A DNA stretch of 64,000 nucleotides from Rhizobium sp. NLR16a (GTDB lineage: Bacteria; Pseudomonadota; Alphaproteobacteria; Rhizobiales; Rhizobiaceae), in the NCBI RefSeq assembly GCF_017948245.1, contig NZ_CP072865.1, forward strand, positions 3,125,501-3,189,500. Reading direction: 5' to 3'. Position numbers and translations under genes: made by a program. Of the stretch, positions 18,215-26,924 are shown piece after piece. The notes beneath the pieces were generated by a model. That model was given only the letters and a program-made list of their open reading frames with translations, was not told where the DNA came from and ran no database searches. Every line of letters begins with the position of its first letter. Within the stretch, counting starts at the first letter, position 1.

Positions 18215-19461
18215 GCACCGAAACCGTCACGATCGAGAAACTCGGCGCCCAGGGCGATGGCATTGCAAACCAGGCCGAGGGGCCGGTCTACGTACCTTTT
18301 TCCCTACCGGGGGAAACAGTGGCGATCGCCCGTGTCAAAAGCCATGGCACGATCATGTCGATCGCGGCGCCCTCACCCGACCGGCAGGAGCCGCCTTGCC
18401 GGCATTTCGGCCCGGATGGCGTCAACGGCACCTGCGGCGGCTGCACACTGCAGCATCTGGCGGATGCCCCCTACCGCGCCTTCAAGCGCCAGCTGGTCGT
18501 CGATGCGCTGAGATCCAAGGGGTTGACGCCTGAGGTCGGCGAGATCGTTCCGGCCCGGCCGGGCGAGCGCCGGCGCGTGGTGTTTGCGGCGCGCAAGACC
18601 GAGAAGGATATGCTGATCGGCTTCAACCAGGCCGAAAGCCATCATATCGTCGCGATCGAGGAATGTCCGATCTCGTCGGCCGGGATCGTCGCCCGGCTGC
18701 CGGCGATCAAGGCGATCGCCGCCTCGCTCGCGACCAATGCCGAACCCTTCCGGGTGGCGGTGCTCGAAACGCTCTCCGGCCTCGATCTCGCAGTCGACGA
18801 GATCAGGAAACTCTCCGACCCGCAGCGGCGCAAGGCGATCGAGACCGTGCTGGCCTTGCGCGGCATCGCCCGCGTGACGCTGAACGGCGAAATCCTCGTC
18901 GAGCCGGCCAAGCCGATCGTCGAATTCGGCGGTGTCGAGGTTTCGCCGCCGGCTGGCGGCTTTGCCCAGGCGACCAAGCCGGCGGAAGAGGCGATGGCGA
19001 AGCTGGTGCTCGCTCATGTCGGCAAAGCCAAGCGGATTGCCGATCTCTTTGCCGGCGCCGGCACGTTTTCGCTGAGGCTGGCACGGATCGGCCGCGTCCA
19101 TGCGGTCGAGGCCGAGGCGAAGGCGCTCGCAGCCCTCGACCAGGCCGCCCGCAATACCCAGGGGTTGAAGCCGGTGACGATCGAAAAGCGCGATCTCTTC
19201 CGCCGTCCGCTGATGACGCAGGAGCTGAAGCCCTATGACGCCGTCGTCTTCGACCCGCCGCGCGCCGGCGCGGAGTTCCAGTGCAAGGAGCTGGCCCGAT
19301 CGGCGGTGAAGAAGATCGCCGCGGTCAGCTGCAATCCGCTGACGCTGGCGCGCGATCTGGCGATCCTCGTCGAGGGCGGCTACCGCATCACCGGGGTGAC
19401 GCCGATCGATCAGTTCCTGTGGACCTCGCATGTCGAGGTGGTGGCGACGCTGGAGAAGTAA
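18211..19461 (+). CDS. TrmA/RumA-type class I SAM RNA methyltransferase
   Basis: A 416-residue 5-methyluridine-type RNA methyltransferase. It has an N-terminal TRAM-like strand region, a cysteine set consistent with a 4Fe-4S cluster (Cys63, Cys75, Cys78 and Cys152), the SAM-binding IADLFAGAGTFSLRL, then VVFDPPRAGAEFQ and the catalytic cysteine in AAVSCNPLTLARDL. These mark a folate-independent m5U enzyme of 23S rRNA or tRNA; the target cannot be told apart. Translation starts at GTG 18211, overlapping the tlyA stop, so the two RNA modification genes are coupled. It converges on the mcpU-like gene. Confidence 0.9.
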   Translation: MSTETVTIEKLGAQGDGIANQAEGPVYVPFSLPGETVAIARVKSHGTIMSIAAPSPDRQEPPCRHFGPDGVNGTCGGCTLQHLADAPYRAFKRQLVVDALRSKGLTPEVGEIVPARPGERRRVVFAARKTEKDMLIGFNQAESHHIVAIEECPISSAGIVARLPAIKAIAASLATNAEPFRVAVLETLSGLDLAVDEIRKLSDPQRRKAIETVLALRGIARVTLNGEILVEPAKPIVEFGGVEVSPPAGGFAQATKPAEEAMAKLVLAHVGKAKRIADLFAGAGTFSLRLARIGRVHAVEAEAKALAALDQAARNTQGLKPVTIEKRDLFRRPLMTQELKPYDAVVFDPPRAGAEFQCKELARSAVKKIAAVSCNPLTLARDLAILVEGGYRITGVTPIDQFLWTSHVEVVATLEK

Positions 19462-19486
19462 CCGGCGTCATTCGGCAATCGGAAAC

Positions 19487-19505
19487 GCCCGCGGCGAGCG
19501 CGGGC
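19487..19505. terminator. GC-rich hairpin between convergent genes
   Basis: GCCCGCG and CGCGGGC form a 7-base stem with a five-base loop in the 64-base gap between the methyltransferase and mcpU-like stops. There is no T-run, so it is at best a weak or bidirectional transcription end. Confidence 0.45.
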
Positions 19506-19525
19506 ATCTCCGATGATAACCTTTG

Positions 19526-21607
19526 TCAAGCTGCGCGGCGGACAGCCAACGCTTCCTGAGCGCCGAGTCTGAACTGCGCCAGAAGCCGCATCAGTTTCGC
19601 GGCCTCCTGGGCAAGACCATGGCTGGCGGCCGTCTGTTCCTCGACCATGGCTGCATTTTGCTGGGTGCCCTGATCCATTGTGTTGACGGCAGTGTTGATC
19701 TCGGCGAGGCCTGTCGACTGTTCACGCGTGGCGATCACAATCGCCTCGACATGGCGGCTGATTTCCTGCACCTGCGTAACAATCGACTGGAGCGCCTTGC
19801 CGGTATCGCCGACGAGTGTGACGCCTGAACGAACCTGAGCATTCGAAGTCGTGATCAGGCCTTCGATTTCCTTGGCGGCCTGGGCCGAACGCTGGGCCAG
19901 TTCGCGCACTTCCTGGGCAACGACGGCAAAACCCTTGCCGGCTTCACCAGCGCGTGCGGCTTCGACGCCAGCGTTGAGAGCCAGCAGGTTTGTCTGGAAG
20001 GCAATATCATCGATAACGCCGATGATGCTTGAGATCTTCTCCGAGGACTGTTGGATGCCGGTCATGGCATCGACGGCCTTGCTGACGATCTCGCCCGAAT
20101 GTTCGGCGTCGTTGCGTGTGCGGCCAACCAGACTGCCGGCCTCTTCGGCGCGGCGAGCGGTATCCTTGACGGTCGTGGTGATCTCTTCCAGAGCGGCAGC
20201 CGTTTCCTCGACGGAGGCGGCCTGCTGTTCGGTGCGGCGGGCAAGACCGTCCGCGGCGGTACGGATTTCCGTCGCTCCAGCGTCAATTGCGTGGGCATTG
20301 CTGCCGACGGCCTGGAGGGCAGCGTCCAGCTTGGCGACCGAGGTGTTGTAGTCGCTGCGCAAGCGATCGAGGTGGGAGGCAAAAGGCGTATCGATGCGAT
20401 GGGCAAGATTGCCTTCGGAAAGTGCTCCGAGCGCGCCAGCAAGCGCATCGACGGCCTCACGGATCTCCGCGGCCTCACGCGTTTTCTGCGCTTCGCGTTC
20501 CCGGCGCTCGCGTTCCGTCAGCGAGCGACCCTGCTCAGCCTCGCTTTCCAGGCGCTCCCGGTCGATGGCATTGGCCTTGAACACGGCAACGGTCTCCGCC
20601 ATCGAGCCGATCTGGTCATGGCGTTCCTCGCCCGGAATGGCGGCGGAAAGATCTCCGCCGGCAATCTTCTGCATGGCGGCGGTCATCGCCGTGATCGGAC
20701 GGATGACGAGGCCGTGCAACAGCCATGCCATGGCGGCAATCATGATGCCGACGGCCAGAAACGTGGCGACGAAGGCCGCGATGCGGAACTGGTTGAGCGT
20801 GGCGAAGGCTTTGTCGCTGTCGACCACGAAGCCGAGATACCACTTTACAGTCGGAAGACCCTCGACGGGTACGAAGGACACGAGCACCGGTTTGCCGGTA
20901 AATTCGGTCTCTGTGAGGCTGCCGCCGATCGAGGGGGTGACCGTCGGAAAGGCATCGGCCAATGTCTTCGTCACCAGCTTTGCATCGGGGTGGATGAGAA
21001 TTTGGCCGCTGCTATTAACGAGGAAAGCCTCTCCCTGCCCGCCAAGATTGATCTCCTTGATCATCTTGACCATGGTTTCCAGCGAGAAGTCGCTGGCGGC
21101 AACACCGGCAAGCTTGCCGTCGCGGGAAACCGGGACCGCGGTGCTGATGATTAGATTGCCGCTGGATGCATCGGTATAGGGTTCAGTCAGCACGGGAGCA
21201 TTTGCCTTGACGGCATCCTGATACCAGGGGCGCTTGCGCGGATCGTAACCCGCCGGCAGCGGCAGGTCGGGCCACGATGTGAAGACGCCCTGCTCATCGC
21301 CGAAATAGGTGCTGACAAACTGAGTGACGAGCACGTCATTCTGCAGGACTTTGCGCACGCTGTCGCGATCGACCGCCTTACCGACAGCATCGCCTACCAT
21401 GGCGGTCAGGATGACGCGCCCATTCATCCAGTTGGCAAGGCTGTGGGCAGCCTGCTCGCCCGAGGATTTGATATTCGCTTCGATTGAAGAGGTGGTCACG
21501 CTACGCTGAACGTAATCGATATAATAGGAAAAGGCGGCGAAAGCGGCTAGAACCACGATAGACGCTGCAACCAGGATGCGCGTCATCAGATTGGTCTTCT
21601 TTGTCAT
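19526..21607 (-). CDS. mcpU: dCache_1 chemoreceptor, probable McpU orthologue (amino-acid sensing)
   Basis: A 693-residue chemoreceptor: membrane span at about 10-29, periplasmic double-Cache domain to about 300, second span, HAMP, and the signalling domain ([20 protein letters not shown]). The membrane-distal Cache carries the amino-acid-binding signature: Tyr121, Arg126, Trp128, Tyr129 ([12 protein letters not shown]), Tyr144, Asp146 (EPYTD) and Asp173. Asp146 and Asp173 are 27 residues apart, as are the Asp155 and Asp182 ligand residues I recall from S. meliloti McpU. The neighbours (tlyA, enoyl-CoA hydratase, acyl-CoA dehydrogenase) also match that locus. Start ATG 21607 after AAGGAG. The C-terminus lacks a CheR-tether motif. 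Confidence 0.88.
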   Translation of the reverse strand: MTKKTNLMTRILVAASIVVLAAFAAFSYYIDYVQRSVTTSSIEANIKSSGEQAAHSLANWMNGRVILTAMVGDAVGKAVDRDSVRKVLQNDVLVTQFVSTYFGDEQGVFTSWPDLPLPAGYDPRKRPWYQDAVKANAPVLTEPYTDASSGNLIISTAVPVSRDGKLAGVAASDFSLETMVKMIKEINLGGQGEAFLVNSSGQILIHPDAKLVTKTLADAFPTVTPSIGGSLTETEFTGKPVLVSFVPVEGLPTVKWYLGFVVDSDKAFATLNQFRIAAFVATFLAVGIMIAAMAWLLHGLVIRPITAMTAAMQKIAGGDLSAAIPGEERHDQIGSMAETVAVFKANAIDRERLESEAEQGRSLTERERREREAQKTREAAEIREAVDALAGALGALSEGNLAHRIDTPFASHLDRLRSDYNTSVAKLDAALQAVGSNAHAIDAGATEIRTAADGLARRTEQQAASVEETAAALEEITTTVKDTARRAEEAGSLVGRTRNDAEHSGEIVSKAVDAMTGIQQSSEKISSIIGVIDDIAFQTNLLALNAGVEAARAGEAGKGFAVVAQEVRELAQRSAQAAKEIEGLITTSNAQVRSGVTLVGDTGKALQSIVTQVQEISRHVEAIVIATREQSTGLAEINTAVNTMDQGTQQNAAMVEEQTAASHGLAQEAAKLMRLLAQFRLGAQEALAVRRAA

Positions 21608-21811
21608 GCCATGCACTCCTTCAAATAGATTCGGGGGCGCAACGGTTAAGCACGCTGCCAAATGGGCGGCGGCAACCGTTGGATGAATTTGAACAAGGGG
21701 GTCAAGCACATCATGCGCCCGGACGGCCGAGGAATCCGTCGCGCTCTAGTTATTTAGCTTATACTTAAAAGGAGCTTAAAATCTCATCAAGAACCGTTAG
21801 ATTATAGGGGC

Positions 21812-22564
21812 TCAACGTCGCATAAAAGCTTTGAAGGCGGCCCGCGCCTCTGCACTTTTCAGCCGGGCTGAGAAATGGCGAGCCTCTTCATCGATGCGGG
21901 CGATAATTTCCTCGCGCGGGCCGCGGACGAGCTCACGGGCGATGCGCAGCGCCTCGGGCGGCTTGGCGGCAAGCTTTGCGGCAGCAGCCAGCGTCTGGCT
22001 TTCAACCTCTTCCGGCGTCGTCACCTTCCAGACAAGCCCGGCTTCCCGTGCGTCCTCGGCGCTGAAGGTCTCTCCGGCGGCGAGCATGGCAAAAGCCCGC
22101 TGGTGTCCCATGATGCGCGGAGCAATCAGGCTGGACGCCGCTTCCGGCACCAGCGCCAGATCGACGAAGGGCGTGCGGAACTGGCTGCGGTCGGAAGCGA
22201 TCGTCAGGTCGCAATGCAGGTTGAGGGTCGTACCGATGCCGATCGCCAGGCCGTCGACCCCGGAGACCAGCGGCTTTTCGGATCTGACGAGCGCGTAGAG
22301 AAAATCGATCAGCTCCTCTCCCATGCCGCCGCCCGTTGCGGCGGCCAGAAAATCGGCGATGTCGTTGCCGGCCGAAAAGCTGCCATCGGTGCCGAGGAAC
22401 ACCGTCACCCTTATCTTCGCGTCCGCATTGGCGCCATTCAGCGCATCGGTCATGGTGCGGTACATCGCCCGCGTGAACGCATTCTTCTTTTCCGGCCGGT
22501 TGAAGCGGATGAGCTGGACGCCGGGATGGGCGGAAGGCTGCTCGACGATGATGTGATCGGTCAT
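21812..22564 (-). CDS. Enoyl-CoA hydratase/isomerase family protein
   Basis: A 250-residue crotonase. The oxyanion-hole segments GSFSAGNDIADF and VDGLAIGIGTTLNLHCDL are present, as are the acidic region LALVPEAASSLI and the GETFSAEDAREAGLVWKV segment. It lies ten bases after the acyl-CoA dehydrogenase stop on the same strand, so the two genes form an operon for two consecutive steps of acyl-CoA oxidation. GAGGAAAACTCC precedes the ATG at 22564. The chain length or branching of the substrate cannot be told. 204 bases separate it from the mcpU-like gene, in which I see no gene. Confidence 0.88.
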   Translation of the reverse strand: MTDHIIVEQPSAHPGVQLIRFNRPEKKNAFTRAMYRTMTDALNGANADAKIRVTVFLGTDGSFSAGNDIADFLAAATGGGMGEELIDFLYALVRSEKPLVSGVDGLAIGIGTTLNLHCDLTIASDRSQFRTPFVDLALVPEAASSLIAPRIMGHQRAFAMLAAGETFSAEDAREAGLVWKVTTPEEVESQTLAAAAKLAAKPPEALRIARELVRGPREEIIARIDEEARHFSARLKSAEARAAFKAFMRR

Positions 22565-22574
22565 GGAGTTTTCC

Positions 22575-24350
22575 TCAGACAAGCAGAATGCGGGCGGCGG
22601 CAAGGCTTGCCGCGCCATTGACGACCCGGTCGCGAAGGGCTGCGGTCTCGGCGAGCAGGTTTTCGGCGGCAAAGCGGCAGAGCGCGATTCGGCCCTCGGC
22701 TTTGCCGTCGCCGCTCACGGCCAGGCCCCCCTTGGCGAGATAACAGCCGGTGAGCACCAGCCCGAACAGGCGCTGATAGGGCGTGGCGCCGGCGAGCGCT
22801 TCCGCGGTTCTGTCGTCTGCCAGCGCCTCCAGAAGCCAGGCCGTGGCCTGCTCAAGGTCGGCGATGGCTGCATCGAGCCGCGCGGCTGTCTCGCCGAAAC
22901 CATCGAGATTCGAGCGGCGGACACCGTCGGCGATCCCCTTCAACTCGGCGATGAAGCCTTTTACCTGATCGCCGCCGGAAAGCGGCAGCTTGCGGGTGAC
23001 GAGATCGATCGCCTGGATGCCGTTGGTGCCCTCGTAGATCGGCGCGATACGGGCGTCGCGGAGATAACGGGCCGCACCGGTCTCCTCGATGAAGCCCATG
23101 CCGCCATGCACCTGGATGCCGAGCGAGGCGACCTCGACGCCGGCATCGGTTGAAAACGACTTGGCGATCGGCGTCAACAGCGCGGCACGCTCCTGCCAGT
23201 GGCGGCCGTCGCCTGCCCGGCGGGACATGTCGATCGCATGGGCGCAGGCATAGGAGATGGCGCGCGAGCCCTGGGTCAGCGCCTTCATTGTGAGAAGCAT
23301 GCGGGCGACGTCAGGATGTTCAATGATCGGGCTCATGCCGGCGGCCGACCAGCCCGGGGCCTTGCCCTGTGTGCGTTCGCCGGCATAGGCGATAGCCTTC
23401 TGAGTGGCGGCCTCGGCGATCGCCACCCCCTGCATGCCGACCGCCAGGCGGGCATTGTTCATCATCGTGAACATGCAGGCGAGCCCCTTGTTCTCCTCGC
23501 CGACCAGCCAGCCGATCGCCCCCTTTTCGTCGCCGAACCGGCCGTCGCCATAAATCATCGTGCAGGTCGGCGAGCCATGGATGCCGAGCTTGTGCTCCAG
23601 CGCATGGCAGAAGAGATCGTTGCGGGTCCCGAGCGAGCCGTCGTCGTTCACCAGAAACTTCGGCACCAGGAAGAGCGAGATGCCGCGCGTGCCGGCCGGC
23701 GCATCCGGCAGCCGCGCCAGCACCAGGTGGATGATGTTGTCGGCCGCGTCGTGTTCACCCCAGGTGATGAAGATCTTCTGGCCTGATATGCGATAGCTGC
23801 CGTCGGGCCTGCGTTCGGCGCGGGCTTTCAGGACGCCGAGATCAGAGCCGGCATGCGGCTCGGTCAGGTTCATGGTGCCGGTCCATTCGCCCGACACCAT
23901 CTTTGCCAGATATTTCTCTTTCAGCGCCGCGCTGCCATGGGTGCTGACCGCCTCGATCGCACCCATCGTCAGCGTCGGAGCCAGCGCAAAAGCCATGGAT
24001 CCGGAATTCCACATTTCGAGCGCTGCGACATTCAGCATATCGGGCAGAGCCTGGCCGCCGAAAGCTTCAGGCGCCGTCAGGCCGTTCCACCCGCCGGCGA
24101 TCCAGTTGCGGTAGAGGTCACGCCAGCCATCCGGCAGCCGGACCTCGCCGTCAATCAGGCGGGCGCCCTGGCGGTCGCCGATTTCAGCGAGAGGCGCCAC
24201 TTCCTCTGTGGCAAAACGTCCCGCCTCGGCCAGGATGGCGTCGACGAGATCCTCGCCGAGATCGCCGAAAAGACCATTCGACATCACCTCGCTCATGCCG
24301 GCTACATGCTTCAATGTGAACGCGATTTCCTCGACGGGCGCCTTGTACAT
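22575..24350 (-). CDS. Acyl-CoA dehydrogenase, long (about 590-residue) subfamily
   Basis: A 591-residue flavin dehydrogenase. It has the N-terminal helical domain, the middle domain with MNLTEPHAGSDLG and GQKIFITWGEHD, and the C-terminal domain with VHGGMGFIEETGAARYLRDARI and YEGTNGIQAIDLV. A C-terminal extension from about residue 470 places it with the larger FadE/DmdC-like enzymes rather than the 380-residue class. The catalytic base is likely the glutamate in IYEGTNG. First gene of an operon with the enoyl-CoA hydratase; ATG 24350 follows GAGGAGG. A LiuR-like palindrome lies 60 bases upstream, suggesting control with branched-chain or fatty acid degradation. Confidence 0.9.
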   Translation of the reverse strand: MYKAPVEEIAFTLKHVAGMSEVMSNGLFGDLGEDLVDAILAEAGRFATEEVAPLAEIGDRQGARLIDGEVRLPDGWRDLYRNWIAGGWNGLTAPEAFGGQALPDMLNVAALEMWNSGSMAFALAPTLTMGAIEAVSTHGSAALKEKYLAKMVSGEWTGTMNLTEPHAGSDLGVLKARAERRPDGSYRISGQKIFITWGEHDAADNIIHLVLARLPDAPAGTRGISLFLVPKFLVNDDGSLGTRNDLFCHALEHKLGIHGSPTCTMIYGDGRFGDEKGAIGWLVGEENKGLACMFTMMNNARLAVGMQGVAIAEAATQKAIAYAGERTQGKAPGWSAAGMSPIIEHPDVARMLLTMKALTQGSRAISYACAHAIDMSRRAGDGRHWQERAALLTPIAKSFSTDAGVEVASLGIQVHGGMGFIEETGAARYLRDARIAPIYEGTNGIQAIDLVTRKLPLSGGDQVKGFIAELKGIADGVRRSNLDGFGETAARLDAAIADLEQATAWLLEALADDRTAEALAGATPYQRLFGLVLTGCYLAKGGLAVSGDGKAEGRIALCRFAAENLLAETAALRDRVVNGAASLAAARILLV

Positions 24351-24409
24351 TGCTTCCTCCTCCGTGGGGTACCTGCACCGCATGCAAAGCCCTCCCCGGC
24401 AAGGGCTAG

Positions 24410-24431
24410 TTGATTTTTACGTAAACGTCAA
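24410..24431. promoter_or_regulatory. LiuR-like 22-base palindrome upstream of the acyl-CoA dehydrogenase operon
   Basis: The core TTTACGTAAA (24416-24425) is perfect and is flanked by TTGA and TCAA at the outer ends, with only two mismatched pairs. From memory this resembles the TTGACGTTTACGTAAA-type site of the MerR-family regulator LiuR in proteobacteria. It lies in the divergent region between the dehydrogenase (start 24350) and the CorA-type gene (start 24557). Confidence 0.6.
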
Positions 24432-24556
24432 TTTTGATTCATACCGCGCGATGCGATAATTCCACTGGCGCGGTGCTTTCCTCTTGCACAGCGGCGCCCA
24501 TGGACGGCATGGAGAACTGAAGACAATCTATCGCCCTCGCAAAGGAACGGCGACCA

Positions 24557-25552
24557 ATGGATACATTGCCCGTCAACATACCCGGTTTCGTCTGGGCCTA
24601 TCGTTTCTCGCCGGATGAAAAGACGGCGGTGCGGCTGACCAACACCGCGACGGTGGCGGATCTGACCGCCGAGAACTGCTTCTACTGGCTGCATCTCAAC
24701 CTCGTCGATGCCCGTGTACCTGCCCTGCTCGAGACGCTTGACGGACTGACCGAAGACGCGAAATCGGCGTTGACGACGCATGACACGCATGCGGCGCTGA
24801 CCGTCGACGAGCAGATGCTCTACGGCACGCTCGTCGATTGCCAGCGCGATTTCGACCAGGACACCAACAATCTCGGCTGGCTGCATTTCGCCATGTCGGA
24901 TCGCTTCATCATCACCACAAGGCTGCAGCCGCTGCGCAGCGTCGAACGGGCGCGCACACTGATCGAGAAGAACCCGGGCAAATTCTCGCGGCCGGTCGAT
25001 CTGTTCGAGCTGCTGGTGATCGAGTTCCAGCGCACGCTGATTGCGATCGTCATCGAGCTCACCGAAGAGCTGAACCAGATCGAGGATATCGTCTACGACA
25101 ATGCGCCGCGCGACGAGCGCCGGCGGCTCGCGCCGGTGCGGCGAACCGTGGTCCGGCTGCACCGGCATCTGCGCACGGTGCTGGCGCTGATGCGCCGCGC
25201 GGCGGCGGCCGATGACGATGAAATGCCCTTCGGCTTCGAGGACGTGGCGCGGCGGCTGACGAGCCGGCTGGAAACGGTGGACCACGATGTCTACGCGCTG
25301 CAGGACCGGGCCCGCCTGCTGCACGAAGAAATCGATTCCAAACAATCCTCCGAGACCAACCGCCACCTCTATCTGCTGTCGATCATGACCGCCTTCCTGC
25401 TGCCGCCGACGCTGGTGACGGGTTTCTTCGGCATGAACACCGCCAACCTGCCCTTCGCCGTCGGCGATTACGGCACGGAATACGCCGTCATCCTGATCAT
25501 CGCCTCGATTGCGTTTGCCTGGTGGCTGCTGCGGCGGGTGAATATTCTTTGA
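24557..25552 (+). CDS. CorA/ZntB-type divalent metal transporter
   Basis: A 331-residue protein with a large cytoplasmic N-terminal domain, a long helix (about residues 170-270) and two C-terminal membrane spans. The selectivity motif GFFGMNTANLPF follows the first span, and the second span ends at VNIL. The GMN signature defines the CorA superfamily; the absence of the usual GMNFD continuation and the N-terminal WLHLNLVDA pattern point to the ZntB branch, so zinc or magnesium transport is possible. AAAGGAACGG precedes the ATG. It stands alone, divergent from the acyl-CoA dehydrogenase operon. Confidence 0.87.
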   Translation: MDTLPVNIPGFVWAYRFSPDEKTAVRLTNTATVADLTAENCFYWLHLNLVDARVPALLETLDGLTEDAKSALTTHDTHAALTVDEQMLYGTLVDCQRDFDQDTNNLGWLHFAMSDRFIITTRLQPLRSVERARTLIEKNPGKFSRPVDLFELLVIEFQRTLIAIVIELTEELNQIEDIVYDNAPRDERRRLAPVRRTVVRLHRHLRTVLALMRRAAAADDDEMPFGFEDVARRLTSRLETVDHDVYALQDRARLLHEEIDSKQSSETNRHLYLLSIMTAFLLPPTLVTGFFGMNTANLPFAVGDYGTEYAVILIIASIAFAWWLLRRVNIL

Positions 25553-25640
25553 GGGTGAGAGTTAGACGTGACTGTCGGGAGGCGCAGTCGCTTCTATACC
25601 ATCAAACGTTGCGGTACTTGCCACAGAGCTCATCCAACGC

Positions 25641-25728
25641 TCCGTCATCTCGGGCTTGACCCGAGGATCCACGCTGCCCTGGTCCGCAGTGGCCATGGAT
25701 CCCAGGCTCAAGGCCTGGGATGACGGAG
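25641..25728. repeat. Palindromic intergenic repeat (CCGTCATC family)
   Basis: TCCGTCATC at 25641 is matched by GATGACGGA ending at 25728. Inner hairpins TCGGG-CTTGA-CCCGA and CCCAGGC-TCAAG-GCCTGGG complete the element. The half CCCAGGC...GCCTGGGATGACGGA is repeated at 31783-31822. It fills part of the 400-base gap between the CorA-type and DUF982 genes; the rest of that gap (25552-25640 and 25729-25951) holds no gene that I can support. Confidence 0.8.
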
Positions 25729-25951
25729 GTTGGGTTAACATTCTTGTCAAATTCGCCGCCGACGCAGCGGATGGCGCGACATTGCGCCTATCGCGTCATG
25801 TGGGACGCGGCCACTGTCAGCATTGCGACGCTTCGTTCATCTGATTTCTGCCTCGGCGGTGGCAGAGTGATCAACTGGCTTATGCCACCACCTCGCCCGG
25901 AACGGTTCTTGCACGGTTACTAATATGTTCACTGTGGGGAGGCCTGATGTC

Positions 25952-26215
25952 ATGAAGTGGCACACACCTGGAGAATTCAGCCCGCTGATGCTCGTTGTGA
26001 ACGGGCCAGAAAAATACAAGCTTATCGCGAGCCTTTGGGAGGCGGCCCAGATGCTGACGGCTTGCTGGCCGTTCGACGACGGCGAAGAATATCTTACGGC
26101 TGTTATGGCGTGCCGCGATGCGATCCATGGGGTCCTTCCGGCCGAGGACGCGAGAGAAGCGCTGATTCGTGCTGCCAAGGAGGCAGGCATTTCGGTGATC
26201 ACCGTCGTTCACTGA
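25952..26215 (+). CDS. DUF982 domain protein
   Basis: A small, 87-residue protein starting MKWHTPGEFSP. The pattern LIASLWEAAQMLTACWPFDDGEEYLTAVMACRDAI is the DUF982 core, a family common in multiple copies in Rhizobium and of unknown function. I chose ATG 25952 because GGGAGG stands ten bases before it; an in-frame ATG at 25925 has no ribosome-binding site and would add nine residues. No membrane span or signal peptide. It converges on the BA14K gene. Confidence 0.75.
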   Translation: MKWHTPGEFSPLMLVVNGPEKYKLIASLWEAAQMLTACWPFDDGEEYLTAVMACRDAIHGVLPAEDAREALIRAAKEAGISVITVVH

Positions 26216-26298
26216 GTATCGCAGCCGACGATGAAATGGGTTCACGGGCTTCTTCATGCCACCGCCGTCTCGTTACTGCTCCCCAGCTTCGACACGTC

Positions 26299-26326
26299 CC
26301 CTCTCCCCGTTTTCATGGGGAGAGGG
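26299..26326. terminator. CCCTCTCCCC/GGGGAGAGGG hairpin between convergent genes
   Basis: Ten-base perfect arms with an eight-base loop (GTTTTCAT) between the DUF982 and BA14K genes. The same word appears in the repeat at 38426-38451, so it is a dispersed repeat unit that may also end transcription in both directions. Confidence 0.55.
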
Positions 26327-26348
26327 TCAGGGGTAGCATCGGCACCTA

Positions 26349-26798
26349 TCAATACGGGGAATAGCACTGCTGGCGCGGGCCGTCATAAGGCTGGAAGGTG
26401 TTGTCGTAGGCGCGGTAAGACCGGTAGCGGTTCGCGCACCAGGCGACGTGAGCCGAACCCATGCGCGGCGCGGGCGCGGCGTAGCGCGGAGCCGCAATGA
26501 CCGCGCCGGCGCCGAAGGCGGCGAGCGGATACCAGTAGCCGTTATAGTGGCGGTAGCCGGGGCGATAGTAGGAATAGCCGCGATAGCCGCCATACCAGCC
26601 GGGCCGGTAATAGGCGCCGGGGCGATAGCCGGGCCGGTAATAGTCACGTCGGTAATAGTACTGGACATTCTCGACAGCCGAGGATTTTCCCACCTGCGGC
26701 GCGGCCGGCATCTGGATTGCCTGCGACGGCACGAAGCTCGTCAAAACGATAGCACCGGCCAGCACCGCGGTTACCATCCTGTTTCTCAGCCCGATCAT
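26349..26798 (-). CDS. BA14K-family exported protein
   Basis: A 149-residue protein. The N-terminal stretch MVTAVLAGAIVLTSFVPSQA is a signal peptide with cleavage near residue 27. A tyrosine/arginine/proline/glycine-rich repeat region follows (about 50-90, YYRPGYRPG-type units), a hydrophobic segment, and the BA14K domain (WCANRYRSYRAYDNTFQPYDG, in two halves) with two cysteines. The family is named after a Brucella 14-kDa immunogenic protein and is widespread in rhizobia; the role is unclear, possibly at the cell envelope. ATG 26798 is chosen because it starts the signal peptide and follows GGGAGAGAG. Confidence 0.85.
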   Translation of the reverse strand: MIGLRNRMVTAVLAGAIVLTSFVPSQAIQMPAAPQVGKSSAVENVQYYYRRDYYRPGYRPGAYYRPGWYGGYRGYSYYRPGYRHYNGYWYPLAAFGAGAVIAAPRYAAPAPRMGSAHVAWCANRYRSYRAYDNTFQPYDGPRQQCYSPY

Positions 26799-26924
26799 TT
26801 CTCTCTCCCATTCAACAGCGATCACTGCTTGCCCTGCAACGCTTACGAGCGAGAATGGTTCCAAAAGCCGCCGGAATCGGCAGCTTCCGGATGAGTAGAG
26901 CTTGGCCCGCTCAACCGACAGAGG

